Assembly (NCBI GenBank): GCA_949130485.1
Contig: OX422189.1
Location: 5,629,720-5,693,719, forward strand
DNA from: Agelas oroides
Lineage: Eukaryota > Porifera > Demospongiae > Agelasida > Agelasidae
Direction of reading: 5' to 3'
Length of the DNA: 64,000 nt
The notes beneath the pieces were generated by a model. That model was not told where the DNA came from, did no database searches, and saw nothing but the letters and a program-made list of their open reading frames with translations. Of this stretch, positions 31,971 to 44,563 are shown piece after piece. The position numbers were made by a program, and so were the translations under genes. Numbering within the stretch: position 1 is the stretch's first letter; the number at the start of each line of letters is the position of its first letter.

Positions 31971-33983
31971 CTGAATGTGCATAGGAAACATAGTTTGGAT
32001 CACTGCATTTACAATAGTCTTAGCGTGCAGTTAAGTACTACATTGTTGTTTGATACAGTCTCGTCCCAACGCTCCTAGCTTCTGACCGAAAACATGCAGT
32101 ACCAGAAATGGTGCCCCTACAAGGGGAAAAGAGTGGTTTCTACACCTGTTTGTGCTAACAAGGTCCAGCCAGTGCTGACCAAGGCCATTCTACAGCCAAC
32201 CAAGGCAGCTGCCATGTGCATGTGCATGGCATGTATTGAATATACCTGCCCACCTCCCCTATCCCACCTCTTTTGCTAGCACAAAACCTATCTTCAAAAC
32301 GGATTGCACCAACTGATAACATGCGGCCAAAGTTAGACGACGCCAAAAAGCATCAGTGGTGGTTAAAGGGTTAATTTTTAATAACAATCAAGCTATTTGC
32401 CCCAGAAGGCCAGCTTTGCAACATATTTTGATTGTCCACTTATTATATGCTCTTTTATACACATTTCAGTGAGATATGTCAATTTTAAATCATTGTAATA
32501 GAGATCCTGTACAACTATTGCTTCACAGCAAATACACGTACAGGATTATACATTTCCCTCTTTCACTGTCTTTCATTTTCCTTTGCTCTCTACAGCTTCC
32601 TAGTTTATTAGAAAGCAGTAGTAAGCACAAAGATGTCATCTGCAAAGATGTTATATTGAAATATCTGACGTGATGATTCTAAGAAAATTATTAAAAAAGC
32701 AAATTGTTCCCATTGTTTCATTTGTGGTGGCATATGCTGACAGTGAGTATAGGTCTGGGAACAGGGCAAAGCTTTCTTGGGTAACCTTTCTTTTTGTTTA
32801 ATTGGCGATAAAATGTGGAAGCAGACAAGCTGTGTAACGATAATGTGACTTCCTTATTTCTGAGATCTTGCATTCACAGAGGCTTGTATTATACCTGTGT
32901 TATCATAGACCTTGAATACAAAAATTCACACAGACGTACTGTACCAGGGCAATACACTGATATTAGCATCTTATATGAGGAAGCAATTTGGGTGTATAAA
33001 ATTGATGCAAACAAACCACTTAAATTAATGCACTTCAAGACTAAATTGAGTGGTGCTTTGTCTACTGAACATTGCACAATTAGGATTGGCACATAATTCT
33101 GGTCAAAGTACATGAGGATACAAGTCCCACAGTACTTTGCAAGAAAGTACACAAGTACACGAAATACAATCTTCCATTTGTTTACCGTTTTCATTGGTGT
33201 ATTTTTTAGCACTGTATGCACATACAGTGTATTATGGTATACTTATGAATCAATGTGTACATATACTGTACTGTTTGATTCCAGCATTCATGCAGTACTC
33301 ACTGATGCCATTCTCACTGCCAAAACAGCTACTGCAGAGCTAGCTCCTTATTCATATTCTACAGTGGTGTAGAGATAGCATAACTATGTATCTAAAATAC
33401 AACTGATTTTAAATAGTATTCACAACAGTGAATAATTCCTTTCACCTGCTTACTTGCTTATTTGCATGCCTTTATGTTTCAGGACTACAATAAGTGAATC
33501 AAGTGATCATGAGAGGTGGCACACCCCTCTCTTTAACCTAAACCCTCCCATTATCTACTATTGATCATTCTGTTCAACAATATAGTAAGCACCCACTACA
33601 GGAAATGAACTACTAACTATAACTATTGAAAAGAGAACTAAAGGAGAACCCCAAGACACAGCTAGCTGAAATTGATCATCCCCCATCACAAGCTTGAATG
33701 AAAATGCACCCATTTGCAAACTCGACAAAAGCTGGAAGCTATATGTAGTTACTGTTGTTTCTAGTTGTCATTAGCTACCATACGTGTACCATCTTGGCAT
33801 CTGAGGTTCAAAATATTTTGTTGTGAGCAGTACATATCTTTATAACACAGCTACAGAGTTACATAAATGGTGTACAGTACATTTACTTTCAGCAAAAGTA
33901 AGTGTACAGACTGTACACATCAAGTCAATTATTCCACAAGTACAAAACATGGAGACAATATAATCATGTTCTCCACAGTTATG
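31971..33983. other. Interval between ALMS-like exons and receptor D
   Basis: About 31980-32700 is collinear with 38120-38740 and parts of 44305-46480. About 32700-33360 matches 21000-21700. The rest is the receptor 3' flank. Apart from the 32815-33096 frame there are no supported genes. Confidence 0.5.
32815..33096 (+). CDS. Paralogue of the 21094-21426 open frame (uncertain)
   Basis: This 93-codon frame is collinear with 21094-21426 and has a 9-nt in-frame deletion (ILGILYEE becomes ILYEE) plus scattered substitutions. It has no recognised domain. It lies about 900 bp beyond the 3' end of receptor D, the same place as its partner relative to receptor C. Confidence 0.25.
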   Translation: MEADKLCNDNVTSLFLRSCIHRGLYYTCVIIDLEYKNSHRRTVPGQYTDISILYEEAIWVYKIDANKPLKLMHFKTKLSGALSTEHCTIRIGT

Positions 33984-35918
33984 TTAAAGGTTAGCTCTAC
34001 GTTGCTGACTGTTCCCACATGCAGGAAAAGTCTCAGTCTCAATATCTTGATAACAATTGTCTGAATCGTCTCCTTCACCACCAACAAGGAGTGGCTTGTG
34101 TTCCTCTTCACTTCCATATTCTTCTGGGTGTAGGAGTCTGTCCGGTTCTTGTGACTGCAGGGCTGGATATTCTGTATGCTTCTTACACATGTGAAGAGCC
34201 TTTGTCCATGTCAGCAGTTTGTATGTTACATAAACAATGAAGTATATCAAAGGTACAGTAGCAAGCACACCCAAAAGTTGAAAGGGAACAGGAGCAATGT
34301 ATCGTGCATACATATTACAGAATAGTGCAAAGGCTATGAGAGTAAACACAGCGGAGTCCCAAACATTAAGCCAAAACTTGTCTTTGTAAGGAGAAAAAAG
34401 GAGAAAAACTAGTGCTGCAATGACCAGGCATGCAATGGATACCATCTCATCATACACGCCAAATACACTGCCACCATACATTGCAAGCAGAAGCACTATT
34501 CGAAGAACAAGGTAAAGTCCTGCAAAGTACCGACAGTCCCTTGTACCATTGGTACCATTCTTGTAGCAACCCTGGAAGACATCAGCAAATGCATGCAGAG
34601 CAAGCCACCTTCTGCCACAGCACCCAAGACACTTCTGAAAAGCTTTAGTTGGATACAGTAACAGAACAAGTGCAGGAAAGAAGATAAAGATACAAAGGAC
34701 AATGATTGCAAGGAGGGCAAATGGAAGATGTTTGTCACCAAACCATTCAAGTGATGGGTCATGGTACACCCTCCTGGGTGGGTCAAGTACTCCTCCAGTT
34801 GGGACATACAGCTGTGTGTAGCTCAGGAGCTGAAGTGATACGAATAAGATCTTGGAGTAGGAAAGAAGAAGAAATGCAGCAAATGTATGAACAAGTGAAG
34901 CTATGGGGTCCCACTGTCTTCCCCACCTTCGTTTACAGCTGCTGAAACATTTACAAAATACTCTCCACAAACAAACCATGACTCGGCAGTCTCTAGCATG
35001 TAACTGCACACATATGTATGCAACAACAGTTAACAACAAAGGGTAGAAAGCTACAGTATACTCAAGGGCAACAACATGAAGTGGACTAATCTGATCACTA
35101 GCACAAAATGGAGGAATGAGATAGCGAAAAAAGTCCAGATTCCAGATACCATATATCGTGCTAAGTGTCAACACAACTACATGGATAATTACTGACATGC
35201 TTTCAAAAGTGATCGACCAAGTTATAGCACTGACTACTAACTGACATGCAAATATGTATGCATTCAGTGGTCCAGAAGTAATACGAACTTGAAACATAAG
35301 CATGAAGAGGAAAAGTAAGGTAGTGGGGAAAGTAGCAAAGAACACGTACAGTGTCCAACCAAGGCCACTGCTCATGCAGGGAAGACATGGCATTGAATAA
35401 GAAAAGATGGTAGTTCCCAGATCCTCCTGGCATTGGCTACACATTACTCCAGTGCGATTCAACCTACCACACAGAAACTCATTCAATTCAGAAGCATTTC
35501 GCGGGGGGTTTACGTATACATATTCATCACCTTCTTGGTTGACAAAACGACATCCACCGACAAAGACAACATCTTCTTCTTCATTATAGTCCATGCAGTT
35601 TCCTGTCAGTAGCAGAGTCTGTTTTGTATTTAAACCACACAGCACTGTCCTTCCAGGAAGGTGTATCGGTTCACCACATTTGCAGTGGTTTGAGTTGTTG
35701 GTGACAGGAATGAACCATGATGGACAGCCATGATTGATTGGTTTCTCCCCGTCCAATTGAACAGCATTTCGTATCATTTCTTGCTGGCCATTAAAGCATT
35801 CAAGGCAGCCACAAAGAAAGGCACCAAACAGCAAGATACTTTTGACGCTCACGGCCATGAACATGGTAAACAACATTGAAACCCAAATTCTTGGTACGAT
35901 TCTCAGGAGTGAGCCCAT
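33984..35918 (-). CDS. Receptor-family copy D: intact multi-pass membrane protein
   Basis: The frame is 644 codons. The listed ATG (MGSLLRIVPRIW) is also conserved in copy E; an internal Met at 35864 (MFMAVSVKSILLF) aligns with the signal peptide start of copies C and F and may be the true start. The ectodomain keeps the Cys pattern and CGRLNRTGVMCSQCQEDLG before helix 1; nine helices and the cytoplasmic tail follow as in copy C. The tail has EPDRLL and EEHKPLL and ends QQRRANL. The signal peptide and upstream DNA belong to class II, shared only with E. The stretch after helix 2 (SITFESMSVIIHVVVLTL) differs from neighbours at many positions. It is predicted at the plasma membrane or in endosomes; ligand unknown. 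Confidence 0.9.
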   Translation of the reverse strand: MGSLLRIVPRIWVSMLFTMFMAVSVKSILLFGAFLCGCLECFNGQQEMIRNAVQLDGEKPINHGCPSWFIPVTNNSNHCKCGEPIHLPGRTVLCGLNTKQTLLLTGNCMDYNEEEDVVFVGGCRFVNQEGDEYVYVNPPRNASELNEFLCGRLNRTGVMCSQCQEDLGTTIFSYSMPCLPCMSSGLGWTLYVFFATFPTTLLFLFMLMFQVRITSGPLNAYIFACQLVVSAITWSITFESMSVIIHVVVLTLSTIYGIWNLDFFRYLIPPFCASDQISPLHVVALEYTVAFYPLLLTVVAYICVQLHARDCRVMVCLWRVFCKCFSSCKRRWGRQWDPIASLVHTFAAFLLLSYSKILFVSLQLLSYTQLYVPTGGVLDPPRRVYHDPSLEWFGDKHLPFALLAIIVLCIFIFFPALVLLLYPTKAFQKCLGCCGRRWLALHAFADVFQGCYKNGTNGTRDCRYFAGLYLVLRIVLLLAMYGGSVFGVYDEMVSIACLVIAALVFLLFSPYKDKFWLNVWDSAVFTLIAFALFCNMYARYIAPVPFQLLGVLATVPLIYFIVYVTYKLLTWTKALHMCKKHTEYPALQSQEPDRLLHPEEYGSEEEHKPLLVGGEGDDSDNCYQDIETETFPACGNSQQRRANL

Positions 35919-35972
35919 GCCACAGAGTGCGCTTTTACGCGGAGGTATTTCCGCGATAACAGGAAGTTCAGC
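35919..35972 (-). promoter_or_regulatory. Class II upstream block (copy D)
   Basis: AGAGTGCGCTTTTACGCGGA and TATTTCCGCGATAACAGGAAG just upstream of D recur before E (about 41459-41510) with few changes and are absent before A, C, F and G. A promoter role is inferred from position. Confidence 0.35.
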
Positions 35973-37699
35973 TCACTATTCTTGGGTGGGATGCTCGCAA
36001 GGGTGGTTGGCTCGCAGGGGTGGTTGACTGACTTCATCGAATTGCCGGTGAAACGAATGGCCTTGCATACCGAAGCGTGTGTTAGATGGACCAATATCAC
36101 CAGTGCATGGATGTTGTCCAATGTTGTAGACATTTATATACTAGCAAATAGTGTCTGCATGGAAGGACATCCGTTTATTGTACTGGTATGAGACACAGGT
36201 ACGGCTTATTTAGTCAGCTCCAGCGAGCAGTAGACCACTGTAGTCACGAACTTGGTGGAAAATTTATATTGCCTATGTAACCTAACTGCCTTGTAACAAC
36301 TTGCTGGCCTATACGGATGTAATATTTGTAAGTAGTGATTGTAGTCAGCAGTGTGTGTACCTCTTTTCCACCCACACAGTGTAGAACTCTTCTCTATCTC
36401 TCAGTGAGTTAGCTGTGTGAACCGTGTATTATGCCCCTGCCGGGAAACTGGAAAAAAGTATTTTTGATGAAGCAATAAGTAAGTTGGTGACCTTGTTTAG
36501 TACTAAGTTCTTGATGCAGTTATATAGACTGTTACATCAGTTTGTTAGCATTGAGCTTGGAAAAACATATATCCACTGGCTACTTCCACGGTATTGAAAT
36601 ACTGATCACATCTACTGAAGTGTCATGTATGGCTTATATAGTCTTATGCATTCTACAACAGCATAATTATATGTAATAGCAAGACATGCACGGATTAGCT
36701 CCTCATGAATGTATAGACTCTATAATTATGCTTTCTAAAAATGAGGCTAACACTAAATAGACCTCTGTCTGTGAATACCTAAATTATTCACAAAGGAGTG
36801 CGTACATCGTCAATACATGTAACATAAATCATGAGAATGGTGTCGGTTTGCTTTGGCCCAAGTGATGTTTCTGAGTGGGAGAAATTCAGAATGCAACAAT
36901 CAGTACTTTGGTGTTTGGAATTGTAACCATTTGGCTCTCTGTCTGCTACAGGTAGTGTACACCTGAAGGAACCCTTGTCTTCCTCTTTGTAGGATTATTG
37001 TCACACTGAAATGGTGGTGTGTTGCTTTTACCTGGGTTGGTGGTGGCCACTAGAGGGAACATATCAGTGCATTGTAGCTTCTGTGCTGGGATTCTATGAC
37101 TGGTGCCGGCCAGCCTGATATGTCTTCAGCAAGCCGTGTTGCATTGATTCAGTTTTCCCTTGAAGAGTGAAAGTGATTACATAAAGTACACAGTTATGCA
37201 TTTCAAGCAGGATAAAACATACCATAACTTTAGCAGGGTAAAGTAACAAACACACCATAAGTAACTTTAGTGTTTAGAACCGCGACCTTTAGGAGAAGGC
37301 TGGAAGTACATTGCATGTAGCTATAAGAGGGTTTCATAGGAATGAAAATGATTCAGCGAAACTGAGGAACACATTTATCTATTAAGCTTGAAATGTTCAG
37401 ATCTGTCAGTGAAAGAAATAGGAAAGAATTCGTAAAAAAAGAAAAACAAAAACATGATTAAGACTCAGTAACACTGATCAGTTTGGCCATTTGTGATGAA
37501 ATTCTGTCTTGCCATATTTATCAATGCTCTTACTTCTTTCTGACGTGTTTGCTTTGGACCTGCATTTTTGTGATTACAACAATCTTGAGCTATCACTGAG
37601 TCCTATAGATTTTGAGTGCCAAAAATCTGTAAGTGAAAACATATTTACCCCATTAGCTATAAAGGGTGGAAAATTGTATCTATGTAACTATTTGGGTAC
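35973..37699. other. 5' flank of receptor D, duplicated at 41511-43196
   Basis: It is collinear with the flank of E at high similarity, including the stretch GCCCCTGCCGGGAAACTGG. No gene is seen apart from the ALMS-like exons at its right end. AATAAG and AT-rich stretches are unremarkable. Confidence 0.6.
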
Positions 37700-38119
37700 C
37701 TCCTGGTACTCTTTGACTCTCTCTCTGTTGGTAGCATACACCTTGGCTCTTGTGTCTTCTTCACGTTTCTTGCGTACCTCAGGCAGCCGGTTGTAGAATC
37801 TAAGGCAAGGATGGACTATGAGAGTAAGTGTCTATTTGCATTAGGACTTCACACTGCTAGTAAGAAAGATCCTCTTCAACTTTAGCAGCATAAAAGAGCA
37901 CCCATGCGCAAACTATATAGCTGAATTGTCAACATGCAGCTACAAGGCTATAAAATAACTATACCTGAAATAATATGAGTTTTAGTTTAGTCAAACTAAA
38001 GAATGATATTAATATCTACAGATAACAAAGTGACTTCTACCTTAAATTTCTCTCCTTCATTTCCCGGGCTTTGATCTTCTCTCTCTTCTGAGGTGACAGT
38101 ACAGGTTTCACTGTGAGAG
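37700..38119 (-). CDS. ALMS-motif-like exon pair, unit 2 (best preserved)
   Basis: Exon alpha (38041-38119) encodes LTVKPVLSPQKREKIKARE and MKERNL, with a canonical AAG/GTAGAA donor. Exon beta (37700-37799) encodes FYNRLPEVRKKREEDTRAKV and YATNRERVKEYQE, with a CCTTAG acceptor and a GAG/GTACCC donor. The intron is 241 nt. A further acceptor near 37628 would add only IFGTQNL and a stop, giving a plausible C-terminus. The pattern fits an ALMS motif at a protein C-terminus (centrosome/basal-body proteins). No upstream exons were found in the unit, so this may be a duplicated 3' gene piece. Of the four units only this one has clearly canonical splice sites throughout. Confidence 0.55.
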
Positions 38120-39361
38120 CTGAGTGTGCATATAAAACTTACATGTAGTTTGGATCACCACATTTACAATAGTCTTAGCTTGCAGTTAAGTACTACATTG
38201 TTGTTTGATACATAGTCTCGTCCCAACGCTCCTAGCTTCTGACCGAAAACTGCCTACATGCAGTACCAGAAATGGTGCCCCTACAAGGGGAAAAGAGTGG
38301 TTTCTACACCTGTTCGTGCTAACAAGGTCCAGCCAGTGCTGACCAAGAACACTCTAAGCTAGCCAAGGCAGCTGCCATGTGCATGTGCATGTGCATGGCA
38401 TGTCTTGAATATACCTGCCCACCTCACCTCTTTCAAAACCTATCTTCAAAACGGATTGCACCAACTGATAACATGCGGCCAAAGTCAGACGATACCAAAA
38501 AGCATCAGTGGTGGTTAAAGGGTTAATGTTCAAAAACAATCAAGCTATTTTCCCAAGAAGGCCAGCTTTGCAACACATTTTGATTGTCCACTTATTATGC
38601 TCTTTTATACATATTTCAGTGAAACAAGTCAATTGTAAATCATTGTAATAGAGATCCTGTACAACTATTGCTTCACAGCAAATACACGTACAGGATTATA
38701 CATTTCCCTCTTTCGCTGTCTTTCATTTTAATATATGTTCCTTTCCTCTATGGTGTAGAGATAGCATAACTATGTATCTAAAATACAACTGATTTTAAAT
38801 AGTATTCACAACATTGAATAATTCCTTTTACCTGCTTACTTGCTTGCTTGCATGTGTTTATATGTTTCAGGACTACAATAAGTGAATAAAGTGATCATGA
38901 GAGGTGGCACACCCCTCTCTTTAACCTAAACCCTCTCATTATCTACTATTGATCATTCCGTCAACAATAGTAAGCTCCCACTACAGGAAATGAACTGCTA
39001 AGTATTGAAAAGAGAACTAAAGGAGAACCCCAAGACACAACTATCTGAAATCCACCATCCCCCATCACAAGCTTGAATGAAAATGCACCCATTTGCAAAC
39101 TCGATAAAAGCTGGAAGATGGTGTATATATAAATTTTTGTTGCTGTTGTTTCTAGCTGTCATTAGCTACCATATGTGCACTATTTGTGGTTCAAAATATT
39201 TTGTTGTGAGCAGTATATATCTGTGCCTACTTTCAGTACATTAACATATCTCCTAGTTACATAAATGATGTGCTTTCAGCAAAAGTATAAGTGTACAGAC
39301 TGTACTGTATTCCACAAGTACAAAACATGGAGACAATATAATCATGTTCTCCACAGTTATG
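38120..39361. other. Interval with duplicated flanks, nearly identical to 46041-47084
   Basis: About 38330-39360 matches 46050-47084 almost base for base. Relative to the unit upstream of D, about 790 bp (the equivalent of 32580-33360) is missing in both. No gene is seen. Confidence 0.6.
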
Positions 39362-41442
39362 TTAAAGGTTAGCTCTACGTTGTTGACTGTTCCCACATGG
39401 AGGAAAAGTCTCAGTCTCAGTATCTTGAGGACAATGGTCTGAGTTTCTTTCTTTACCAGCAAGGAGTGGCTTGCACTCTTCTTCACTTCCATATTCCTCA
39501 GGGTGTAGGAGTCTGTCTGGTTCTTGTGGCTCCAAGGTTGGATGATCTATACGTTTCTTACACATGTGAAGAGCCTTTGTCCATGTCAGCAGTTTGTATG
39601 TTACATAAACGATGAAGTATATCAAAGGTACAGTTGAAAGCACACCCAAAATTTGAAAGGGAACAGGGGCAATGTATCGTGCATACATGTTACAGAATAG
39701 TGCAAAAGCAAAGAGAGCAAACGCAATGGAGTCCCAAACATTAAGCCAAAAGTTGTCCTTATAAGGACGAAAAAGAAGAAAAACTAGTGCGGCGATAACC
39801 AGGCATACAATTGATACCATCTGTTTGTACATGCTAAATACACTGCCACCATACATTGTAAGCAGAAGCACTATTCGAAGAACAAGATAAAGTCCTGCAA
39901 AGTACCGACAGTCCCTTGTACCATTCGTACCATTCTTGTAGCAACCCTGGAAGACATCAGCAAATGCATGTAGTGCAAGCCACCTTCTACCACAGCACCC
40001 AAGACACTTTTGAAAGAGTTTGGTTGGATACAGTAAGAGAACAAGTGCAGGAAAGAAGATAAAGATACAAAGAACAAAGATGGAAAGGAGGGCAAATGGG
40101 AGGTGTTTGTCACCAAACCATTCAAGTGATGCATCGTGAAACACCCTCCTGGGTGTGGTGACTGTGAACTCTAGACTCATTACTTCTGATTATTATTTCC
40201 GTTTCCTCCTTCTCATGTCAGATTATGTAATCATCTCTATATATTGCACGCATGTATATTCTATGCTCAGTCTGTACTTGGTTTCCTTTTGAAACTGTGC
40301 TGTTCAAGATGCGTGCCCACTTTGTCACAACACCACACTGGGTGGGTCAAGTACTCCTCCAGTTGGGACATACAGCTGCGTGTAGCTCAGCAGCTGAAGT
40401 GATACGAATAAGATCTTGGAGTAGGAAAGAAGAAGAAATGCAGCAAATGTATGAACAAGTGAAGCTACTGGGTCCCACTGTCTTCCCCACTTTTGTCTCC
40501 ACAAACAAACCATGACTTGGCAGTCTCCAGCATGTAACTGCACACATATGTATGCAAAGACAGTTAACAACAAAGGGTAGAAAGCTACAGCATACTCAAG
40601 AGCAATGACATGGAGAGGACTAATCTGATCACTAACACAAAATGGAGGAATGAGATAGCGAAAAAAGTCCAGATTCCAGATACCATATATGGTGCTAATT
40701 GTCAACCATATTCCATGGCTAAATGATGTGCTTTCAAAAGTGACCGACAAATTTATAGTACTGACAATTAACTGACATGCAAATATGTATGCATTCAGTG
40801 GTCCAGAAGTAATACGAACTTGGAACATAAGCATGAAGAGGAAAAGTAAGGTAGTGGGGAAAGTAGCAAGGAACACGTACAATGTCCAACCAAGGCCACT
40901 GCTCATGCAGTGAAGACATTGCATTGAATAGGAAAAGATGGCAGTTCCCAGACCCTCCTGGTATTGACTGCACAACACGCCAGTGCGGTTCAGTTCATCA
41001 CAAAGAAACTGATTCAATTCAGAAACGTTTTGTGGAGGTTTTACATAGACCCCATCAACATCACCTGTTTGGTTGACAAAATGACACCCACCGATGAACA
41101 CCACATTATATAGTCCATGCAGTTTCCTATGAGCAGCAGGGTCTGTTTTGTATTTGAATCACACAACACAGTCCTTCCAGGACGGTGTATTGGTTCACCA
41201 CATTTACAGTGGTTTGAGTTGTTGGTGACAGGAACGAACCATGATGGACAGCCATGATTGACTGGTTTTTCCCTGTCCAATTGAACAGCATTTCGTATCA
41301 TTTCTTGCTGGCCATTAGAGCATTCAAGGCAGCCACAAAGAAAGGCACCAAACAGCAAGATACTGTTGACGCTCACAGCCATGAACATGGTAAACAACAT
41401 TGAAACCCAAATTCTTGCTACAATTCTCAGGAGTGAGCCCAC
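39362..41442 (-). pseudogene. Receptor-family copy E: disrupted mosaic copy
   Basis: The N-terminus (MGSLLRIVARIW, then MFMAVSVNSILLF) is class II like D. From the third helix on it is F-like (CVSDQISPLHVIALEY, TVFAYI, DCQVMV), and the last 270 codons are nearly identical to F. Defects seen by comparison with D and F are a 10-nt loss near 41104 that shifts the frame in the ectodomain, a 30-nt in-frame loss that removes the FCKCFSSC segment near 40495, and a 184-bp element at 40154-40337 that splits the loop before helix 5. The remaining pieces are open, so inactivation looks recent. The 3' portion could still donate sequence to F by conversion. Confidence 0.85.
40154..40337. mobile_element. 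184-bp element inside receptor copy E, CTGGG duplication
   Basis: It starts TGTGGTGACTGTGAAC, ends with the partly inverse CACAACACCACA, and is flanked by CTGGG on both sides. All other copies read straight through (CTCCTGGGTGGGTCAAG), so the insertion is clear. Confidence 0.75.
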
Positions 41443-43196
41443 GCCACACAGGCGGCTCAGAGTGCGCTTTTACACGGAGGTATTTCCGCAATAACAGGAA
41501 GTTCAACTCACTTTGCTTGGGTGGGCTACTTGCAGGGGTGGTTGGCTCGCAGGGGTGGTAGGCTGACTTCATCGAATTGCTGGTGAAAAACGGCCTTGCA
41601 TACCGAAACGTGTGTTAGATGGACCAATATCACCAGTGGATGTTGTCCAATGTTGTAGACATTTATATACTAGCAAATAGTGTCTGCACGGAAGGACATC
41701 CGTTTATTGTACTGGTATGAGACACAGGTACAGGCTTATTTAGTCGGCTCCAGCGAGCAGTAGACCACTGTAGTCACGAGCTTGGTGGAAAATTTATATT
41801 GCCTATGTAACCTAACTGACTTGTAATAACTTGCTGGCCCATAGATGTGTAGTAGTAGTAGTGATTGTAGTCAGCAGTGTGTGTACCTCTTTTCCACCCA
41901 CACAGTGTAGAACTCTTCTCTATCTCTCAGTGAGTTAGCTGTGTGAACCGTGTATTATGCCCCTGCCGGGAAACTGGAAAAAAGTATTTTTGATGAAGCA
42001 ATAAGTAAGTTGGTGACCTTGTTTAGTACTAAGTTCTTGATGCAGTTATATAGACTGTTACATCAGTTTGTTAGCATTGAGCTTGGGAAAACTTATATCC
42101 ACTGGCTACTTCCATGGTATTGAAATACTGATCACATCTACTGAAGTGTCATGTATGGCTTATATAGTCTTATGCATTCTACAACAGCATAATTATATGT
42201 AATAGCAAGACATGCACGGATTTAATTTAGCTCCTCATGAATGTATAGACTCTATATGCTTTCTAAAAATGAGGCTAGCACTAAATAGACCTCTGTCTGT
42301 GAATACTTAAATTATTCACAAAGGAGTGTCAATACATGTAACATAAATCATGAGAATGGTGTCTGTTTGCTTTGGCCCAAGTGATGTTTCTGGGTGGGAG
42401 AAATTCAGAATGCAACAATCAGTACTTTGGTGTTTGGAATTGTAACCAATTGGCTCTCTGTCTGCTACAGGTAGTGTACACCTGAAGGAGCCCTTGTCTC
42501 TTCCTCTTTGTAGGATTGTTGTCACACTGAAGTGATGGTGTGTTGCTTTTACCTGGGTTGGTGGTGGCCACTGGAGGGAACATATCTGTGCATTGTAGCT
42601 TCTGTGCTGGGATTCTATGACAGGTGCCGGCCAGCCTGATATGTCTTCAGCAAGCCGTGTTGCATTGATTCAGTTTTCCCTTGAAGAGTGAAAGTGATTA
42701 CATAAAGTACACAGTTATGCATTTCAAGCAGGATAAAACATACCATAACTTTAGCAGGGTAAAGTAACAAACACACCATAAGTAACTTTAGTGTTTAGAA
42801 CACCTTTAGGAGAAGGCTGGAAGCACATTGAATTGACAAGGAATGAAAATGATTCAGCGAAACTGAGGAACACATTTATCTATATACTAAGCCAGATCTG
42901 TCAGTGAAAGAAATAGGAAAGAATTCATAAAAAAGAAAGAAAAAAACATGATTAAGACTCAGTAACACTGATCAGTTTGGCCATTTGTGATGAAACTTCT
43001 GTCTTGCCAGATTTATCAATGCTCTTACTTCTTTCTGACATGTGTTTGCTTTGGACCTGCATTTTTGTGATTACAACAATCTTGAGCTATCACCGAGTCC
43101 TATGGATTTTGAATGCCTAAAATCTGTAAGTGGAAACATATTTACCCCATTAGCTATAAAGGGTGGAAAATTGTATCTATGTAACTATTTGGGTAC
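41443..43196. other. 5' flank of receptor E, duplicated at 35919-37699
   Basis: It includes the class II upstream block at about 41459-41510. Small indels separate it from the D flank. No gene is seen. Confidence 0.6.
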
Positions 43197-43627
43197 CTCC
43201 TGGTACTCTCTGACTCTCTCTCTGTTGGTAGCATACACCTTGGCCCTTGTATCTTCTTCACGTTTCTTGCATACCTCAGGCAGCCGGTTGTAGAATCTAA
43301 GGCAAGGATGGACTATGAGAGTAAGTGTCTATTTGCATTAGGACTTCACACTGCTAGTAAGAAAGATCCTCTTCAACTTTAGCAGCATAAAAGAGCACCC
43401 ATGTGCAAACTATATAGCTGAATTAATATGATGGTCAACATGCAGCTACAAGGCTATGAAATAACTATACCTGAAATAATGACTTTTAGTTTAGTCAAAC
43501 TAAAGCTGAATGATATAAATATCTACAGATAACAAAGTGACTTCTATCTTAAATTTCTCTCCTTCATTTCCCGGGCTTTGATCTTCTCTCTCTTCTGAGG
43601 TGACAGTACAGGTTTCACTGTGAGAGC
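43197..43627 (-). pseudogene. ALMS-motif-like exon pair, unit 3
   Basis: Exon beta (43197-43296) is open (RLPEVCKKREEDTRAKV, then NRERVREYQE), with a GAG/GTACCT donor. Exon alpha (about 43549-43627) keeps its frame, but the donor GT is AT (AAG/ATAGAA), so normal joining of alpha to beta is unlikely. The arrangement and phases match unit 2. It is probably a duplicated and decaying gene piece. Confidence 0.5.
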
Positions 43628-43680
43628 TGAGTGTGCATAGGAAACACAGTTTGTAGTTTGGATCACCACATTTACAATAG

Positions 43681-44304
43681 CAGGCCCGTAGGCAGGGGGG
43701 GTTCGAGGGGGTTCGGTCGAACCCCCCCTTTGGCTCGAAAAGATTTTATATGCACCGCTTAACTGTGCATTTTAAGTGCCCCACCGTTTGAAGTTGGTCC
43801 ACTAGCCTCAATGCTATTGAGAATCACCGCCGTCAAAACAAGTCTGGTTGCAGCTATGCGAGTTTGTTCATGGAGGACCAGCGCGGAACGCTTGCGTAAG
43901 CTGTTTACGCCGCTGCGATGAAAGGACGCGCGTAAATACGTGCGTAAATAAATCGCTATTTCAGGCGCTCGAGAGTTCACCAGTTGTCTTCCAATGATGT
44001 CACCCAACCTGCTGCTCTGCCAACCTTAGTACCTTCTCTCTTGGAAAATTCGAAGTCAGCTAGCTTAGCAAACGCCTACGTGGACAGCCAAAGCAATACT
44101 CCGCGAACCATGTAGCTACTACGGCTCTGCTTCTGTCCCAAAATAGCCCCTCAGAAGCAATCTCAGAGCATCTAATTTCTAAAAATTTTCCTGGGGGAGC
44201 ATGCCCCCAGACCCCTCTAGTCTTGCATGCTTATGCATGCATACATACACATCTGACGTGACACCCATGTAACCCCCCTTTTAAAAATCCTGGCTACGGG
44301 CCTG
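43681..44304. mobile_element. Non-autonomous DNA element, CAGGCCCGTAG ends, 5-bp TSD
   Basis: The element is 624 bp, from CAGGCCCGTAGGCAG to CTGGCTACGGGCCTG, with AATAG on both sides. The paralogous flank at 38165-38175 is uninterrupted. The right third shares CTCAGAAGCAATCTCAGAGC and the GGGGGAGCATGCCCCC hairpin with the elements at 2250 and 50155. Confidence 0.85.
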
Positions 44305-44381
44305 AATAGTCTTAGCTTGCAGTTAAGTACTACATTGTTGTTTGATACATAGTCTCGTCCCAACGCTCCTAGCTTCTGACC

Positions 44382-44563
44382 GAAAACTGCCTACATGCAG
44401 TACCAGAAATGGTGCCCCTACAAGGGGAAAAGAGTGGTTTCTACACCTGTTTGTGTTAGCCCTTTAAACACTGAAAACTGCCTACATGCAGTACCAGAAA
44501 TGGTGCCCCTACAAGGGGAAAAGAGTGGTTTCTACACCTGTTTGTGTTAGCCCTTTAAACACT
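44382..44563. repeat. Two 91-bp tandem copies at an element boundary
   Basis: Each copy runs from GAAAACTGCCTACATGCAG to CCCTTTAAACACT. The second abuts the element at 44551, so the duplication includes its first bases. Confidence 0.75.
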
